From assembly GCA_963762085.1 (NCBI GenBank), contig CAVXJD010000005.1, forward strand, positions 186,001-250,000: DNA of 64,000 bases, given 5' to 3'. Positions 40,127-51,869 of the stretch are shown one piece after another. Made by a program: the position numbers and the translations under genes. Within the stretch, counting starts at the first letter, position 1. Each line of letters begins with the position of its first letter. This DNA comes from DASQGA01 sp963762085. GTDB taxonomy: Bacteria > Actinomycetota > Thermoleophilia > Gaiellales > Gaiellaceae. Under the pieces are notes generated by a model. The model worked only from the letters and a program-made list of their open reading frames with translations. It searched no databases and had not been told where the DNA came from.

Positions 40127-40960
40127 CTAGTTGGCCGGGTTAGGTGCGCTCCGATGCTCGGCGGTTGCGTTTATCGCCTCGAGGACGATCGTGGCGATCT
40201 CGCCCGGCTTCTGGTTCAGCGCGAAGTGTCCGGTTTCGGGGATCTCGACGATGCTCACGTGAGGACTCCTCTCGAGCACCTCTCGCTCCTCGCTGGTGAT
40301 GCCGACGTCGTCGCTTTCACCAAACACGACCCAGGCGGGCACGCCGGAATCGGAAAACCGTTGCGCAAGCGAGCCGTAGCGGTCGAGGTACTCGAGATAC
40401 AGACGGGTCTGGCGGCGGAGGAAGCGGGGGTCGTTCTTCTTCAACTCAGCGATCAGCGCATCGCGACGGCCCGGCGGCAAGCTGCTTTTCATCGCCGGGC
40501 CGATGATCTTCAACATCAGCGAATAGGGCAGGTGCCCGAACGCACGGCTCAGGCGATCGAGCGCGCGCGGAAACTTGGACTCGTCCGTGCGGGAGAAGCT
40601 GGGTGAGAGAAGTACCATCGGCCCCGAAAATTCACGGGCTGACGCCATCTCGATCGCGACATTGGCGCCGAGGCTGTGCCCGACCACCACGTCGCAGCCG
40701 AGATCGGCGGCCAGCTTCGCGGCCTGCCTCGAGTAGCTCTCCATGCTCAGATCCTCCGGAGGTGCAGAGGCGCCGAAGCCCGGCAGAGTGGTCGCGACGA
40801 ACCGGATCGGCGCGTCGCTGAGGCTCGGCTCGGCAAGCAAATCGTCAAAGAAGACCGCCGTGGCGAGCGCTCCGGGAAGTAGCAGGATCGTGTGATCGGC
40901 ACGCTCGGGCCCGGAATCATGCAATACCCAACCGAGATGCTCTCGGCTCGCCCCGATCAT
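40127..40960 (-). CDS. Alpha/beta-hydrolase
   Basis: 277 residues from ATG 40960. The nucleophile motif VVVGHSLGANVA holds the catalytic Ser, with an oxyanion loop in LLLPGALATAVFF; the acid Asp is probably in VFGESDDVG and the His in PETGHFALNQKPG. The lid is helical. It cleaves an ester, epoxide or C-C bond of unknown substrate. It is divergent from the MBL gene region; the reading frame continues to 41149 but ATG 40960 fits the conserved start. Confidence 0.85.
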   Translation of the reverse strand: MIGASREHLGWVLHDSGPERADHTILLLPGALATAVFFDDLLAEPSLSDAPIRFVATTLPGFGASAPPEDLSMESYSRQAAKLAADLGCDVVVGHSLGANVAIEMASAREFSGPMVLLSPSFSRTDESKFPRALDRLSRAFGHLPYSLMLKIIGPAMKSSLPPGRRDALIAELKKNDPRFLRRQTRLYLEYLDRYGSLAQRFSDSGVPAWVVFGESDDVGITSEEREVLERSPHVSIVEIPETGHFALNQKPGEIATIVLEAINATAEHRSAPNPAN

Positions 40961-41003
40961 GTCTCGTACTCTTCCCGCACGATCCGAAGTCTCGCAGGCG
41001 ACG

Positions 41004-41031
41004 CCGTCACAGCGCGGGAATGACGCTCGAG
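41004..41031 (+). repeat. 27-nt dispersed repeat, copy 4 (diverged)
   Basis: Core CAGCGCGGGAATGACGCTCGAG. Weaker match than copies 2, 3 and 7, but the central GCGGGAATGACGC is kept. Confidence 0.5.
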
Positions 41032-41063
41032 CGAGACGGCGCAAGGGCTCTCCCCTCCCGGCG

Positions 41064-41088
41064 GGCAACCTCCGGGAATGTCCCCTGA
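41064..41088 (+). repeat. 27-nt dispersed repeat, copy 5 (diverged)
   Basis: Core TCCGGGAATGTCCCCTGACG, 33 nt after copy 4 and just upstream of the MBL gene. Confidence 0.5.
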
Positions 41089-41156
41089 CGCAGTTTGGGG
41101 CAAAGACCGATGAGTTACGGGTCGCCGAGCGGTCTAACCCCCAGATCAAGAGCTAC

Positions 41157-41813
41157 GTGCGGCCAGAGGAGGCCGCCGAGAAAGGAGCCAAGGCCACGCT
41201 CAGCCGCGACGATATCGGTCGGCACCTGACGAGCGAAATGTTCTTCTCCGGTGACCGCTTGCCCGGGTTCTCCGACACGATCGAGCATCCCGACGGGCTC
41301 GTCCTCGTCGACACGGGGATAATCGACACGACGCCGGCCATCGAAGACGACGGCGAGGATTGGCACCCGAACCCGCTCCCAGACGAGCTCGTGAGTCGCG
41401 TCGCGGTCGTTGTCAACACGCACCTCCACTTCGACCACTGCGGCGGCAACCGGCTCTTCCCGGGCATCCCGATCCACGTCCAGCGACGCGAGCTCGCAGA
41501 CGCGCGGACGAAGGACGACTACACGGTGCGGGAGTGGGTCGACTTTCCGGGCGCGACGTACATCGAGCATGACGGCGGGGCGGAGATCCTGCCCGGCGTC
41601 AAGCTCCTACCGGCGCCGGGACACACGGCCGGACATCAGGTCGTCGTCGTGGACACCGACGAAGGCCCGGTCGTCCTCGGTGGCGACGTCGGCGACTCGT
41701 TCGAGGAGCTCGAACGCGGGGATACGCCGGGCCGGCAGCTCGTCCTCGAACTCGCGGCGCCGACCTACCTCGCGCATGTCGCGGAGGTGCGTGTCCCGCA
41801 CCCGCGGTCGTAG
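41157..41813 (+). CDS. MBL-fold hydrolase (lactonase-like)
   Basis: About 218 residues from GTG 41157; the start is uncertain because no ribosome-binding site is visible and the frame runs upstream into repeat copy 5. Zinc motif NTHLHFDHCGGN (HxHxDH) and the later PGHTAGHQ and GGDVGDS agree with AHL-lactonase/AttM-like MBL proteins, SDTIEHPDGLVLVDTG being their usual N-terminal strand. It may open a lactone or ester ring. The N-terminus may have been trimmed at the repeat. Confidence 0.75.
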   Translation: MRPEEAAEKGAKATLSRDDIGRHLTSEMFFSGDRLPGFSDTIEHPDGLVLVDTGIIDTTPAIEDDGEDWHPNPLPDELVSRVAVVVNTHLHFDHCGGNRLFPGIPIHVQRRELADARTKDDYTVREWVDFPGATYIEHDGGAEILPGVKLLPAPGHTAGHQVVVVDTDEGPVVLGGDVGDSFEELERGDTPGRQLVLELAAPTYLAHVAEVRVPHPRS

Positions 41814-41821
41814 CGTCTAGT

Positions 41822-42064
41822 CGCCCCAAGCGGTGCCGTGACGCGGCGAGCATCTTGTCCTGGATCGATGGGACGTCGCGCCTCAGCGTCCGAAGCGGCG
41901 AAGCCAGCGAGCCGACATTCTCCGAAGACGGTGAGCGGAGGATCATGATCGCCTCGCTCCGCTACCTTGACACGTTCGCGAAGATTGACGGTAGTTGATA
42001 CTTCGCCGAGCGGAAGCTCCTCCTCGACTGGAGCGAGACGCGACCGTCGCCTCCGGGGACTTGA
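41822..42064 (+). pseudogene. SnoaL-like (NTF2 family) fragment with an internal stop
   Basis: One open frame reads ERRIMIASLRYLDTFAKIDG, then TGA at 41996, then continues in the same frame as YFAERKLLLDWSETR. SnoaL proteins have a Trp at this point (D-G-x-W-x-F-A-E-R), so TGG-to-TGA is the probable cause. The N-terminal half, with the usual start, is missing. The stretch 42065-42121 holds only the start region of the next gene. Confidence 0.7.
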
Positions 42065-42121
42065 CCCGAGACGGCATGATTTGTCGGCATCGGCACCAGC
42101 CGCCGTCACGGAGGAACGAAC

Positions 42122-43684
<1,563 letters not shown>

Positions 43685-43764
43685 GCAACGCTGTGTGACA
43701 CCCATCTCGATCAGACCGCTGTTCGGTAGCTGCCTGCGAGGGATGCGAGGACTGCCTGCGGACG

Positions 43765-43851
43765 GGCATCTACTCCGGCTACTTCGGCGACCCCGACGGA
43801 CACCTCCATGAGGTCATCTGGAATCCAGGTCACAGATCGGAAGCAGACTGA
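43765..43851 (+). pseudogene. VOC-family (glyoxalase) C-terminal fragment
   Basis: The frame GIYSGYFGDPDGHLHEVIWN ends in TGA at 43849. DPDGHLxEVxWNP is the classic last strand of VOC proteins, but the N-terminal 100 residues are missing. Decayed gene end between the flavoprotein and the cupin gene. Confidence 0.75.
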
Positions 43852-43871
43852 CGCGCGCTCACGCTCGCACT

Positions 43872-43898
43872 CGCCAGCGTTTCGGAATGACGCCATAG
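43872..43898 (+). repeat. 27-nt dispersed repeat, copy 6
   Basis: Core GCCAGCGTTTCGGAATGACG, ending GCCATAG. Directly before the cupin gene start at 43908. Confidence 0.65.
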
Positions 43899-43907
43899 GA
43901 TTGCGCC

Positions 43908-44309
43908 GTGCCGTTCACGCTCAGCAACATCAAGGAGGACCTGGAGGATGTCGGACCTAGGTTCGACGGCGCGCCGGGCCTGGAGTTCCGCGCGGCGACC
44001 AAGGCGCTCGAGCTCAAGAAATCCGCCCTGAGCTACCAGCGCGTCCCGCCCGGCTATCGCTTTCCGTACGGCCACACGCACGAGACGCAAGAGGAGGTGT
44101 ACGTGGTCGTGCGCGGGAGCGGGCGCATGAAGGTCGACGACGAGATCCTCGAGCTCAAGGAATGGGACGCGGTGCGTGTCCCGCCCGACACCTGGCGAGG
44201 CTACGAGGCCGGGCCAGAGGGCCTCGAGATCCTCGTCATCGGCGCGCCCAACCTCGGCGAGGATCCGCGCGAAGACGTCGATGGTCAGCGCCACTGGTGG
44301 GCTGACTAG
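43908..44309 (+). CDS. Cupin-domain protein
   Basis: 133 residues from GTG 43908. The cupin motif 1 reads RFPYGHTHETQEEVYVVVRG (His, His and Glu of the metal site), and motif 2 DAVRVPPDTWRGYEAGPEG carries a Thr/Trp where the last His is usually found, so the metal site may be incomplete. Probably binds a small ligand or acts as an isomerase or dioxygenase; substrate unknown. Flanked by repeat copies 6 and 7. Confidence 0.82.
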   Translation: MPFTLSNIKEDLEDVGPRFDGAPGLEFRAATKALELKKSALSYQRVPPGYRFPYGHTHETQEEVYVVVRGSGRMKVDDEILELKEWDAVRVPPDTWRGYEAGPEGLEILVIGAPNLGEDPREDVDGQRHWWAD

Positions 44310-44386
44310 CGGACTTGCCCGGACGTTTGATCGTCTCGGTCGCCTCGCAACCCAGGCGCTCGACATCGAAGCCGTGACTTCGCCTC

Positions 44387-44413
44387 GGCCAGCGTTCGGG
44401 AATGACGCCTGAG
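44387..44413 (+). repeat. 27-nt dispersed repeat, copy 7 (type copy)
   Basis: GGCCAGCGTTCGGGAATG followed by ACGCCTGAG. Consensus of the set: GCCAGYGTKCGGGAATGWCS, then CCYGAG. Copies 1-3 lie on the minus strand, 4-7 on the plus strand; all are intergenic between 31.1 and 44.4 kb. Confidence 0.75.
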
Positions 44414-44433
44414 GGCTCTCCCGTCGCGAAAGG

Positions 44434-44880
44434 CTAGCCGATCTGCTCGGCCAGCCCGATGAGAAGTCCTTCGGGCCCCCGGATGTAGCAGAGCCGATAC
44501 ACGTCTTCGTACTGGACCACTTCGCCGACGAGCTGCGCGCCGCGCTTGCGGAGCCGGGCGAGCGTATCGTCGATGTCCTCCACGGCGAACATGATGCGTA
44601 GGTAGCCGAGAGCGTTCACCGGGGCGTTCCGGTGATCGGCGACCACAGGCGGCGCGAGAAAGCGCGACAGCTCGAGCCGGCTGTGGCCGTCCGGCGTGCG
44701 CATCATGGCGATCTCGACGCGCTGGTCGCCAAGTCCAGTGACGCGCCCTGCCCACTCTCCTTCCACCGTGGCTCGCCCTTCGAGCTCGAGGCCGAGCTCG
44801 GCGAAAAAAGAGATAGCGACATCGAGGGATTCCACCACGATGCCGACGTTGTCCATCCGTTGAAGCGTCACGCGGCCCAC
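44434..44880 (-). CDS. VOC-family (glyoxalase-like) protein
   Basis: 148 residues. VGIVVESLDVAISFFAELGL at the start and YEDVYRLCYIRGPEGLLIGL at the end are the paired beta-alpha-beta-beta-beta units of VOC proteins. Several metal-ligand positions are replaced. Substrate unknown. ATG at 44856 (MDNVG) or GTG 44880 are both possible starts. Confidence 0.83.
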   Translation of the reverse strand: MGRVTLQRMDNVGIVVESLDVAISFFAELGLELEGRATVEGEWAGRVTGLGDQRVEIAMMRTPDGHSRLELSRFLAPPVVADHRNAPVNALGYLRIMFAVEDIDDTLARLRKRGAQLVGEVVQYEDVYRLCYIRGPEGLLIGLAEQIG

Positions 44881-44908
44881 CCTAGTCCTGTTTGTCGCTT
44901 CGACACAG

Positions 44909-44946
44909 CCGAAGGGCCCGCCTAATACCTCAGGCGGGCCCTTCGG
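44909..44946. terminator. Strong hairpin between the VOC and DUF4389 genes
   Basis: Perfect 15-bp stem CCGAAGGGCCCGCCT/AGGCGGGCCCTTCGG (44909-44923, 44932-44946) with loop AATACCTC. It begins 7 nt past the stop of the minus-strand gene 44953, so it probably ends that transcript; there is no T-tract. Confidence 0.75.
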
Positions 44947-44952
44947 TGGGCG

Positions 44953-45672
44953 CTAAGCGGTTGGCACCGGGGTCGTTGACACAGGCGTGGCGCCCGTGGC
45001 CGCGGGCGGCTCAGTGCTTCCGGGGTCGAGCCGAAACGGCGGGTAGGTGTCAGTCATGAGGCCCGCGTAGGCGACGACCCGGAAGACCCAGCGGTTCAGG
45101 CCGAGGACGAAGTCGTAGAGCGGTCGTGGGTAGCGACTCGTGAAGAGCAGGGCAAGTCCGGCAAAGAGCACGAGCAACCCGATCAGGCCACCGCCGGAGG
45201 CGTAGAGCCAGCCGTCGCCACCGTCTCCCCAGGCCGACCAAGCTCCGCCGGTGAAGATCGCAACGAGCAGGTAGTGCGGGATGGCGAGGAGCCACCACTT
45301 GACGAGGACAAGCCCGCGCGAGAGCCGCTCGGGATACTCGACTTCGAGCTTCGCTGGGTACGCCGGGTCATCGGCGAGCGAGAAGGGCGGATATTTGTCT
45401 GTGCCGAGGGCGCCGTAAGAGTAGAAGCCAACGCGCCACGACCAGCGGAGGACGCCGACGTTGAAGTCGAAGATCCGGCGGGGGTAGCGGCCCGTGAAGA
45501 GGATCGCGAAGCCTGCGACAACGGTCGAGGCCACGAAGCCGATCCAGAGGAAAAAGAGAACGATGAAGTGCGGGATGGCGAGCAGCCACTTGAAAAGCCA
45601 CTGCCAGCGTCCCACGTCGGGATCGAGTTCGCCGGTCAGGCGAACCGGAAAGACGGCTTGCGGGGAGGTCAT
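44953..45672 (-). CDS. DUF4389 family membrane protein
   Basis: 239 residues from ATG 45672, with AAGGAG 9 nt upstream. Two repeats of a membrane unit are seen: WLFKWLLAIPHFIVLFFLWI plus RYPRRIFDFNVGVLRWSWRV, and KWWLLAIPHYLLVAIFTGGA plus RYPRPLYDFVLGLNRWVFRV. The paired IPH and the YP/RWxxRV signatures fit DUF4389. Membrane function unknown. C-terminal tail Pro/Thr-rich. Confidence 0.85.
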   Translation of the reverse strand: MTSPQAVFPVRLTGELDPDVGRWQWLFKWLLAIPHFIVLFFLWIGFVASTVVAGFAILFTGRYPRRIFDFNVGVLRWSWRVGFYSYGALGTDKYPPFSLADDPAYPAKLEVEYPERLSRGLVLVKWWLLAIPHYLLVAIFTGGAWSAWGDGGDGWLYASGGGLIGLLVLFAGLALLFTSRYPRPLYDFVLGLNRWVFRVVAYAGLMTDTYPPFRLDPGSTEPPAATGATPVSTTPVPTA

Positions 45673-45873
45673 GTCTGGTGCTCCTTCGATTCGAGTGATT
45701 GGAGGGCGACGCATCTGCCACCGCGAAGCGAAGCGGGCGCCTTCTGCGATCGTCGAGACCAGCCTCGCAATTCTGAGCGCCCGGCACAGTACGGCTAGCA
45801 CGCGTATTTCGGTCAGGTCGGCGAACCTACTGACAGGTTCGACGTCTTCGCGCAGGCGGATCGGATTGCAAAG

Positions 45874-46551
45874 TCAACGGGCGCTCGGCGAAAGGATTGG
45901 CGAGTCCCGCCTGAACCCCCAGATGGCGCAGTAGATACCGAGGAACGCCTCCCAGATGAACTCGGGGACTACCAGGACGTTCACCAAGCCGGTTTGGTCC
46001 CACAAGTCGAAGAGCACGCCTATGTTTCCAATGAGGAGGAGTGGCCCTCCGATCAGTCCGAGCCAGGCCATGCGGCGCGGGACGAGGCCGGACTTGTACA
46101 TCAGGTAGCCGAGGATCAGCCCGTTCCCGAAGGGAACGACGAGTCCGGGGCCAAACAGGAACGTCCAGTCCTTGAGCTGCGCGAGCGAGACCGCGAGGTC
46201 GGCCGCGTCAGGAGAGTCCTGGCGCAGGCTCACGACCCCGAGCACAAAGATGATCCCCGCCGCGATGAAGACGCACTCGATGATTCGAGCAGCGACGTAG
46301 CCGATGGCGAGGAGTTCGTTCTGCCGCCTCACGATCGAGTAGAGCACAACAGCCGTCCCGACGTTCGCGATGACGAGAAGAAAGTCCAAGAAGGCTCCCA
46401 GGTAGATCTGGTTGTCCTTCCCGCCACCGGCGATGTAGCCGGCCGGGTCGTCGAGAACCGATTGGAAAAGAGCGAGCGCCGCGATCGAAGTGATGAACGT
46501 GATGATGAACAGCACTCCGAAAATCCGGGCATCGCGCTGGTCTTCGGCCAC
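45874..46551 (-). CDS. DUF4386 family membrane protein
   Basis: 225 residues with about six membrane helices (for example FGVLFIITFITSIAALALF and AARIIECVFIAAGIIFVLGV). RIIECVFIAAG matches DUF4386 membrane proteins of unknown function. Start GTG 46551. The 201 nt to the DUF4389 gene hold no gene. Confidence 0.82.
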   Translation of the reverse strand: MAEDQRDARIFGVLFIITFITSIAALALFQSVLDDPAGYIAGGGKDNQIYLGAFLDFLLVIANVGTAVVLYSIVRRQNELLAIGYVAARIIECVFIAAGIIFVLGVVSLRQDSPDAADLAVSLAQLKDWTFLFGPGLVVPFGNGLILGYLMYKSGLVPRRMAWLGLIGGPLLLIGNIGVLFDLWDQTGLVNVLVVPEFIWEAFLGIYCAIWGFRRDSPILSPSAR

Positions 46552-46676
46552 TCCCTGGCTTCCTCCGATCTCCCGAGATCCGGGATTAGAGTCGACGTTG
46601 CGGCGACCCTATAACAGAGGGCGGGAAAGTCGATCGCCATGCGAAGGTTCGCGGCGCCGCGCCGTCATGCGGTGCG

Positions 46677-48173
46677 CTACGCCGCAGTTGGCGGTCCGAA
46701 CCAGGTGGTCAGCGCGTCAGCGAGCCCCAACTGGGTTAGGTCTCCCACCCAGGCCACATATCCGTCGGGCCGAATCAACACGGCAGTCGGAGCAATGACC
46801 GCCCCAAGCGCCGGAAGCTCCCACGTACCAACGTATTCGGCGTCGATCAGCTGAACCCGATCCACCCATGGAGCGATGTCGAAGCCGCCGGGCTCACCGA
46901 AGTTGAGCAGCACGGGCCGGGCGTCGTGCAGCAGGGTGAACACCCGCAGCGAGCCGTCGGCGGTGACCAGGTCGAGGTCGGGCATGCGGCGTCCGAGCAG
47001 CGGGTGTCCCTCGCCCAGGTCGTAATGGATGTCCAGACCGGACATCATCGCGGCGAACCGCTTGCCCGGCTCGTCCATGCTCAGCAGCTCGGACACCGTG
47101 TCACGCAACGCCTCGATGCGATCGTCGACGCGCATGAGCGCGACCTGCGCCATCGTGTCGCGCAGCACGCGGGCAGCGACCGGGTGGCGCTCGGCATGGT
47201 AGGTGTCCAGCAGGCTTTCCGGCGCTGTCCCATTGACCACCTCGGCCAGCTTCCAGCCCAGATTCACCGCATCCTGCACACCGGTGTTGAGTCCCTGTCC
47301 ACCGACCGGGGAATGCACGTGCGCCGCGTCGCCGGCCAGTAGGACCCGCCTCTCGCGGTAAGCCGCGGCCTGACGAGTCATATCGGTGAACCTGGTGATC
47401 CAGGTGGGACTGTGGATCCCGTAATCGGTTCCGTAGACGGCCATGAGCCCCTGGCTGAGATCGCGCAGGGTCGGCTCGCTCGTGCCGACCTGCGACTCGG
47501 TCAGCATGACCCCGACCGTCCCCCCTGGCTTGTAGACCACCTCGCCGTCCTTGATCTCGTACTCGACCTTGCCCAGGGCATGCGTGCCCGAGGGAGTGCG
47601 GCGAATGCCCAATTCCGGCTCCTCGGTCATCTCGACCTCGGCGAGCAGGGCGCTCGTCGTCGGATCCCAGCCGGGGAACTCGATGCCGGCTCCTTTACGG
47701 ACCAGGCTGCGTCCTCCGTCGCACCCGACGAGATACTGCGCCCGTAAGCGTTGGCCGTCGGACAGCGCGACGTCCACGCCGGTGTCGTCCTGCGCGAACC
47801 CGGTCGCCTCGGTGCCGTAGTGGACCCGGACCTTCAGCTCGGCGACCCAGCCGGCAAGGATGCGCTCGATATGTTTCTGCCACAGCCCGAGCCCGTAGGG
47901 ATGCCGGGTGGGAAAGTCGCTGATGTCCAAACGGACGCCGGCGAAGCCCGCCACCTGGGCCACCTGCCCCTCCGCGAGGAACCGGTCGGCGATGCCGCGC
48001 TGATCGAGGACCTCGATGGTGCGTGAGTGCAAACCGCCTGCGCGCGAGCCGGGGAGATCCTGGTTGGGGCGCCGCTCGACGATCACGACGTCGACCCCCG
48101 CCAGCGCCAGCTCGCTCGCCAGCATCAGCCCAGTCGGACCTCCTCCGGCGATCACTACCGCATGCTCGGTCAT
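46677..48173 (-). CDS. FAD-dependent aromatic-ring monooxygenase (rifampicin monooxygenase-like)
   Basis: 498 residues from ATG 48173 with AGGAG 7 nt upstream. A group A flavoprotein hydroxylase: FAD-binding IAGGGPTGLMLASELALAG, DG motif VGCDGGRSLVRKGAG and GD motif LLAGDAAHVHSPVGGQGLNT; a C-terminal thioredoxin-like domain follows. Enzymes of this type hydroxylate phenolic or naphthoquinoid compounds, including rifampicin and tetracycline. Because it follows the UvrA-like gene and the ArsR/SRPBCC pair, drug or xenobiotic inactivation is my inference. Confidence 0.85.
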   Translation of the reverse strand: MTEHAVVIAGGGPTGLMLASELALAGVDVVIVERRPNQDLPGSRAGGLHSRTIEVLDQRGIADRFLAEGQVAQVAGFAGVRLDISDFPTRHPYGLGLWQKHIERILAGWVAELKVRVHYGTEATGFAQDDTGVDVALSDGQRLRAQYLVGCDGGRSLVRKGAGIEFPGWDPTTSALLAEVEMTEEPELGIRRTPSGTHALGKVEYEIKDGEVVYKPGGTVGVMLTESQVGTSEPTLRDLSQGLMAVYGTDYGIHSPTWITRFTDMTRQAAAYRERRVLLAGDAAHVHSPVGGQGLNTGVQDAVNLGWKLAEVVNGTAPESLLDTYHAERHPVAARVLRDTMAQVALMRVDDRIEALRDTVSELLSMDEPGKRFAAMMSGLDIHYDLGEGHPLLGRRMPDLDLVTADGSLRVFTLLHDARPVLLNFGEPGGFDIAPWVDRVQLIDAEYVGTWELPALGAVIAPTAVLIRPDGYVAWVGDLTQLGLADALTTWFGPPTAA

Positions 48174-48227
48174 CTCCACACTCCTGCCGGCATCACGCCG
48201 GTCGCCACCAGCGCAGCACCGCTTCGC

Positions 48228-50620
<2,393 letters not shown>

Positions 50621-50624
<4 letters not shown>

Positions 50625-51055
50625 CGCGTCCCCGTTAGCCGCTGCAGCAGCGCGTCCACGCGCGCGAAGCCGCCCTTCGCTCCTTCCTCGACGCCGTACT
50701 GCATCGTCGTGTCCCGCTCCTCGCTCGTGGCGAAGTGCATTGTCTGCGTCAGCTTCGTCCGGTCACCCAGATCCTCGAACTCGAGCGTCTGCAGGTGGTT
50801 CTGGAACGTCTGCACGAGCCGCTCGGGCGCGTCGACCTCGCGGAACTCGCCCTCGACGACGCCGAAGGCGGTGCGGAAGCGGTACGTGCCGCCCGGACGG
50901 ACGTCCATCTCCTCGACGACGGTGTCGTCGCCCCACCATTCGGGGATCAGCTTCGGGTCGGTCCAGACGGAGAAGACGTGCGCGCGCGGTGCGTCGAAGA
51001 TCCGCTCGACGCTGATCTCGAGCTCGTTCGGGGTGGTGACGGTCGTGGTGTTCAT
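50621..51055 (-). CDS. SRPBCC (AHSA1/START-like) protein
   Basis: 144 residues. Typical AHSA1 pattern: ISVERIFDAPRAHVFSVWTD with PKLIPEWWGDD, FRTAFGVVEGEFREVDAPER and FATSEERDTTMQYGVEEGAK. These proteins make a hydrophobic pocket and are commonly paired with ArsR regulators. It overlaps arsR by ATGA (51052-51055) and the UvrA-like gene by ATGA (50621-50624), so all three are translated together. Confidence 0.9.
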
Positions 51056-51363
51056 CGGTCTCCTTTCGTGCGTTCGACGACCTGCGCGAAGCGGTCAAGT
51101 CGCTGCAGCCACGTGCTGATGCCCTCGAAGGCATAGGGCGCGAGCATGCACCTGCGGACGCGGCCGACCTTCTCCGTCGTCACGAGCTCCGCCTCCTCGA
51201 GCAGCCGGATGTGCTTCTTCATCCCGGTCAGCGACATGCCGAAGGGCTCGGCGAGCTCGCTGATCGTCGCCCGGCCGGAACCGAGCCGTTCGAGGACGGC
51301 ACGGCGGGTCGGGTCGGCGAGGGCTGAGAACGCGCGATCGACGGTCGTTGGACACTGAACCAT
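51052..51363 (-). CDS. ArsR-family transcriptional regulator
   Basis: 103 residues from ATG 51363 (a GTG at 51372 is in frame). The winged helix reads LADPTRRAVLERLGSGRATI, then SELAEPFGMSLTGMKKHIRL and LVTTEKVGRVRRCMLAPYAF, the usual ArsR DNA-binding core. No metal-binding Cys pair (for example CVC) is present, so it probably senses something other than a thiophilic metal. The palindrome TGAACCATTAGGTTCA covers its own start codon. Confidence 0.9.
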   Translation of the reverse strand: MVQCPTTVDRAFSALADPTRRAVLERLGSGRATISELAEPFGMSLTGMKKHIRLLEEAELVTTEKVGRVRRCMLAPYAFEGISTWLQRLDRFAQVVERTKGDR

Positions 51364-51371
51364 TAGGTTCA
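51356..51371. promoter_or_regulatory. Palindromic operator overlapping the arsR start
   Basis: TGAACC-ATTA-GGTTCA is a perfect 6+6 inverted repeat that covers the ArsR initiation codon. Self-repression by ArsR is the usual arrangement. A half-site AACCATTAG recurs at 51447. Confidence 0.65.
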
Positions 51372-51464
51372 CTATAGCTCACTCGGCGCTGCGCTGCAAT
51401 ACCGCGCGTCGAACGCCTAGGCGTGCGTGGAGACGAGGAACCGCTAAACCATTAGCCAGCGACG

Positions 51465-51749
51465 CTATTCGGTCATGCGGAAGGCGACCTCGTACTTCCC
51501 GACCGACGTGCGTTGTCCCGGCGTGTCGCCGGTTGGCATCGCGTTCAGCGTCTCGTCGCCGCGCTTGTAGTCCTCCTCGGTCTCGAAAAAAACAATCACG
51601 AGGGACTTCTCGCCATCGGGATCATGAAGGACGACGATCTCCTTGGCAGGAACGTCGTCCGGACGCTCGCTGCCCTCCATCTCGCGCTGCATCTCGGCCA
51701 TCCTGTCGCTGCTGACGCCATCGAAGGAAACAACTCGTGCGAATGGCAT
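51465..51749 (-). CDS. Small dimeric alpha/beta-barrel-like protein
   Basis: 94 residues with AGGAGG 6 nt before ATG 51749. It reads MPFARVVSFDGVSSDRMAEM, then AKEIVVLHDPDGEKSLVIVF and FETEEDYKRGDETLNAMPTG, and has a ferredoxin-like pattern similar to the three small proteins at 31.3-32.6 kb. Function unknown. Confidence 0.72.
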   Translation of the reverse strand: MPFARVVSFDGVSSDRMAEMQREMEGSERPDDVPAKEIVVLHDPDGEKSLVIVFFETEEDYKRGDETLNAMPTGDTPGQRTSVGKYEVAFRMTE

Positions 51750-51869
51750 AAAGGCCTCCTAGTCGAGGGTTCCGCCGACTTTAGACACTCCGCTCGCCCA
51801 TAGCGCTGGCTGCAGGAAGCCATCTCACCCGATGAGGGGTCTCCAACGACCCGTTATCCAGCGATACCC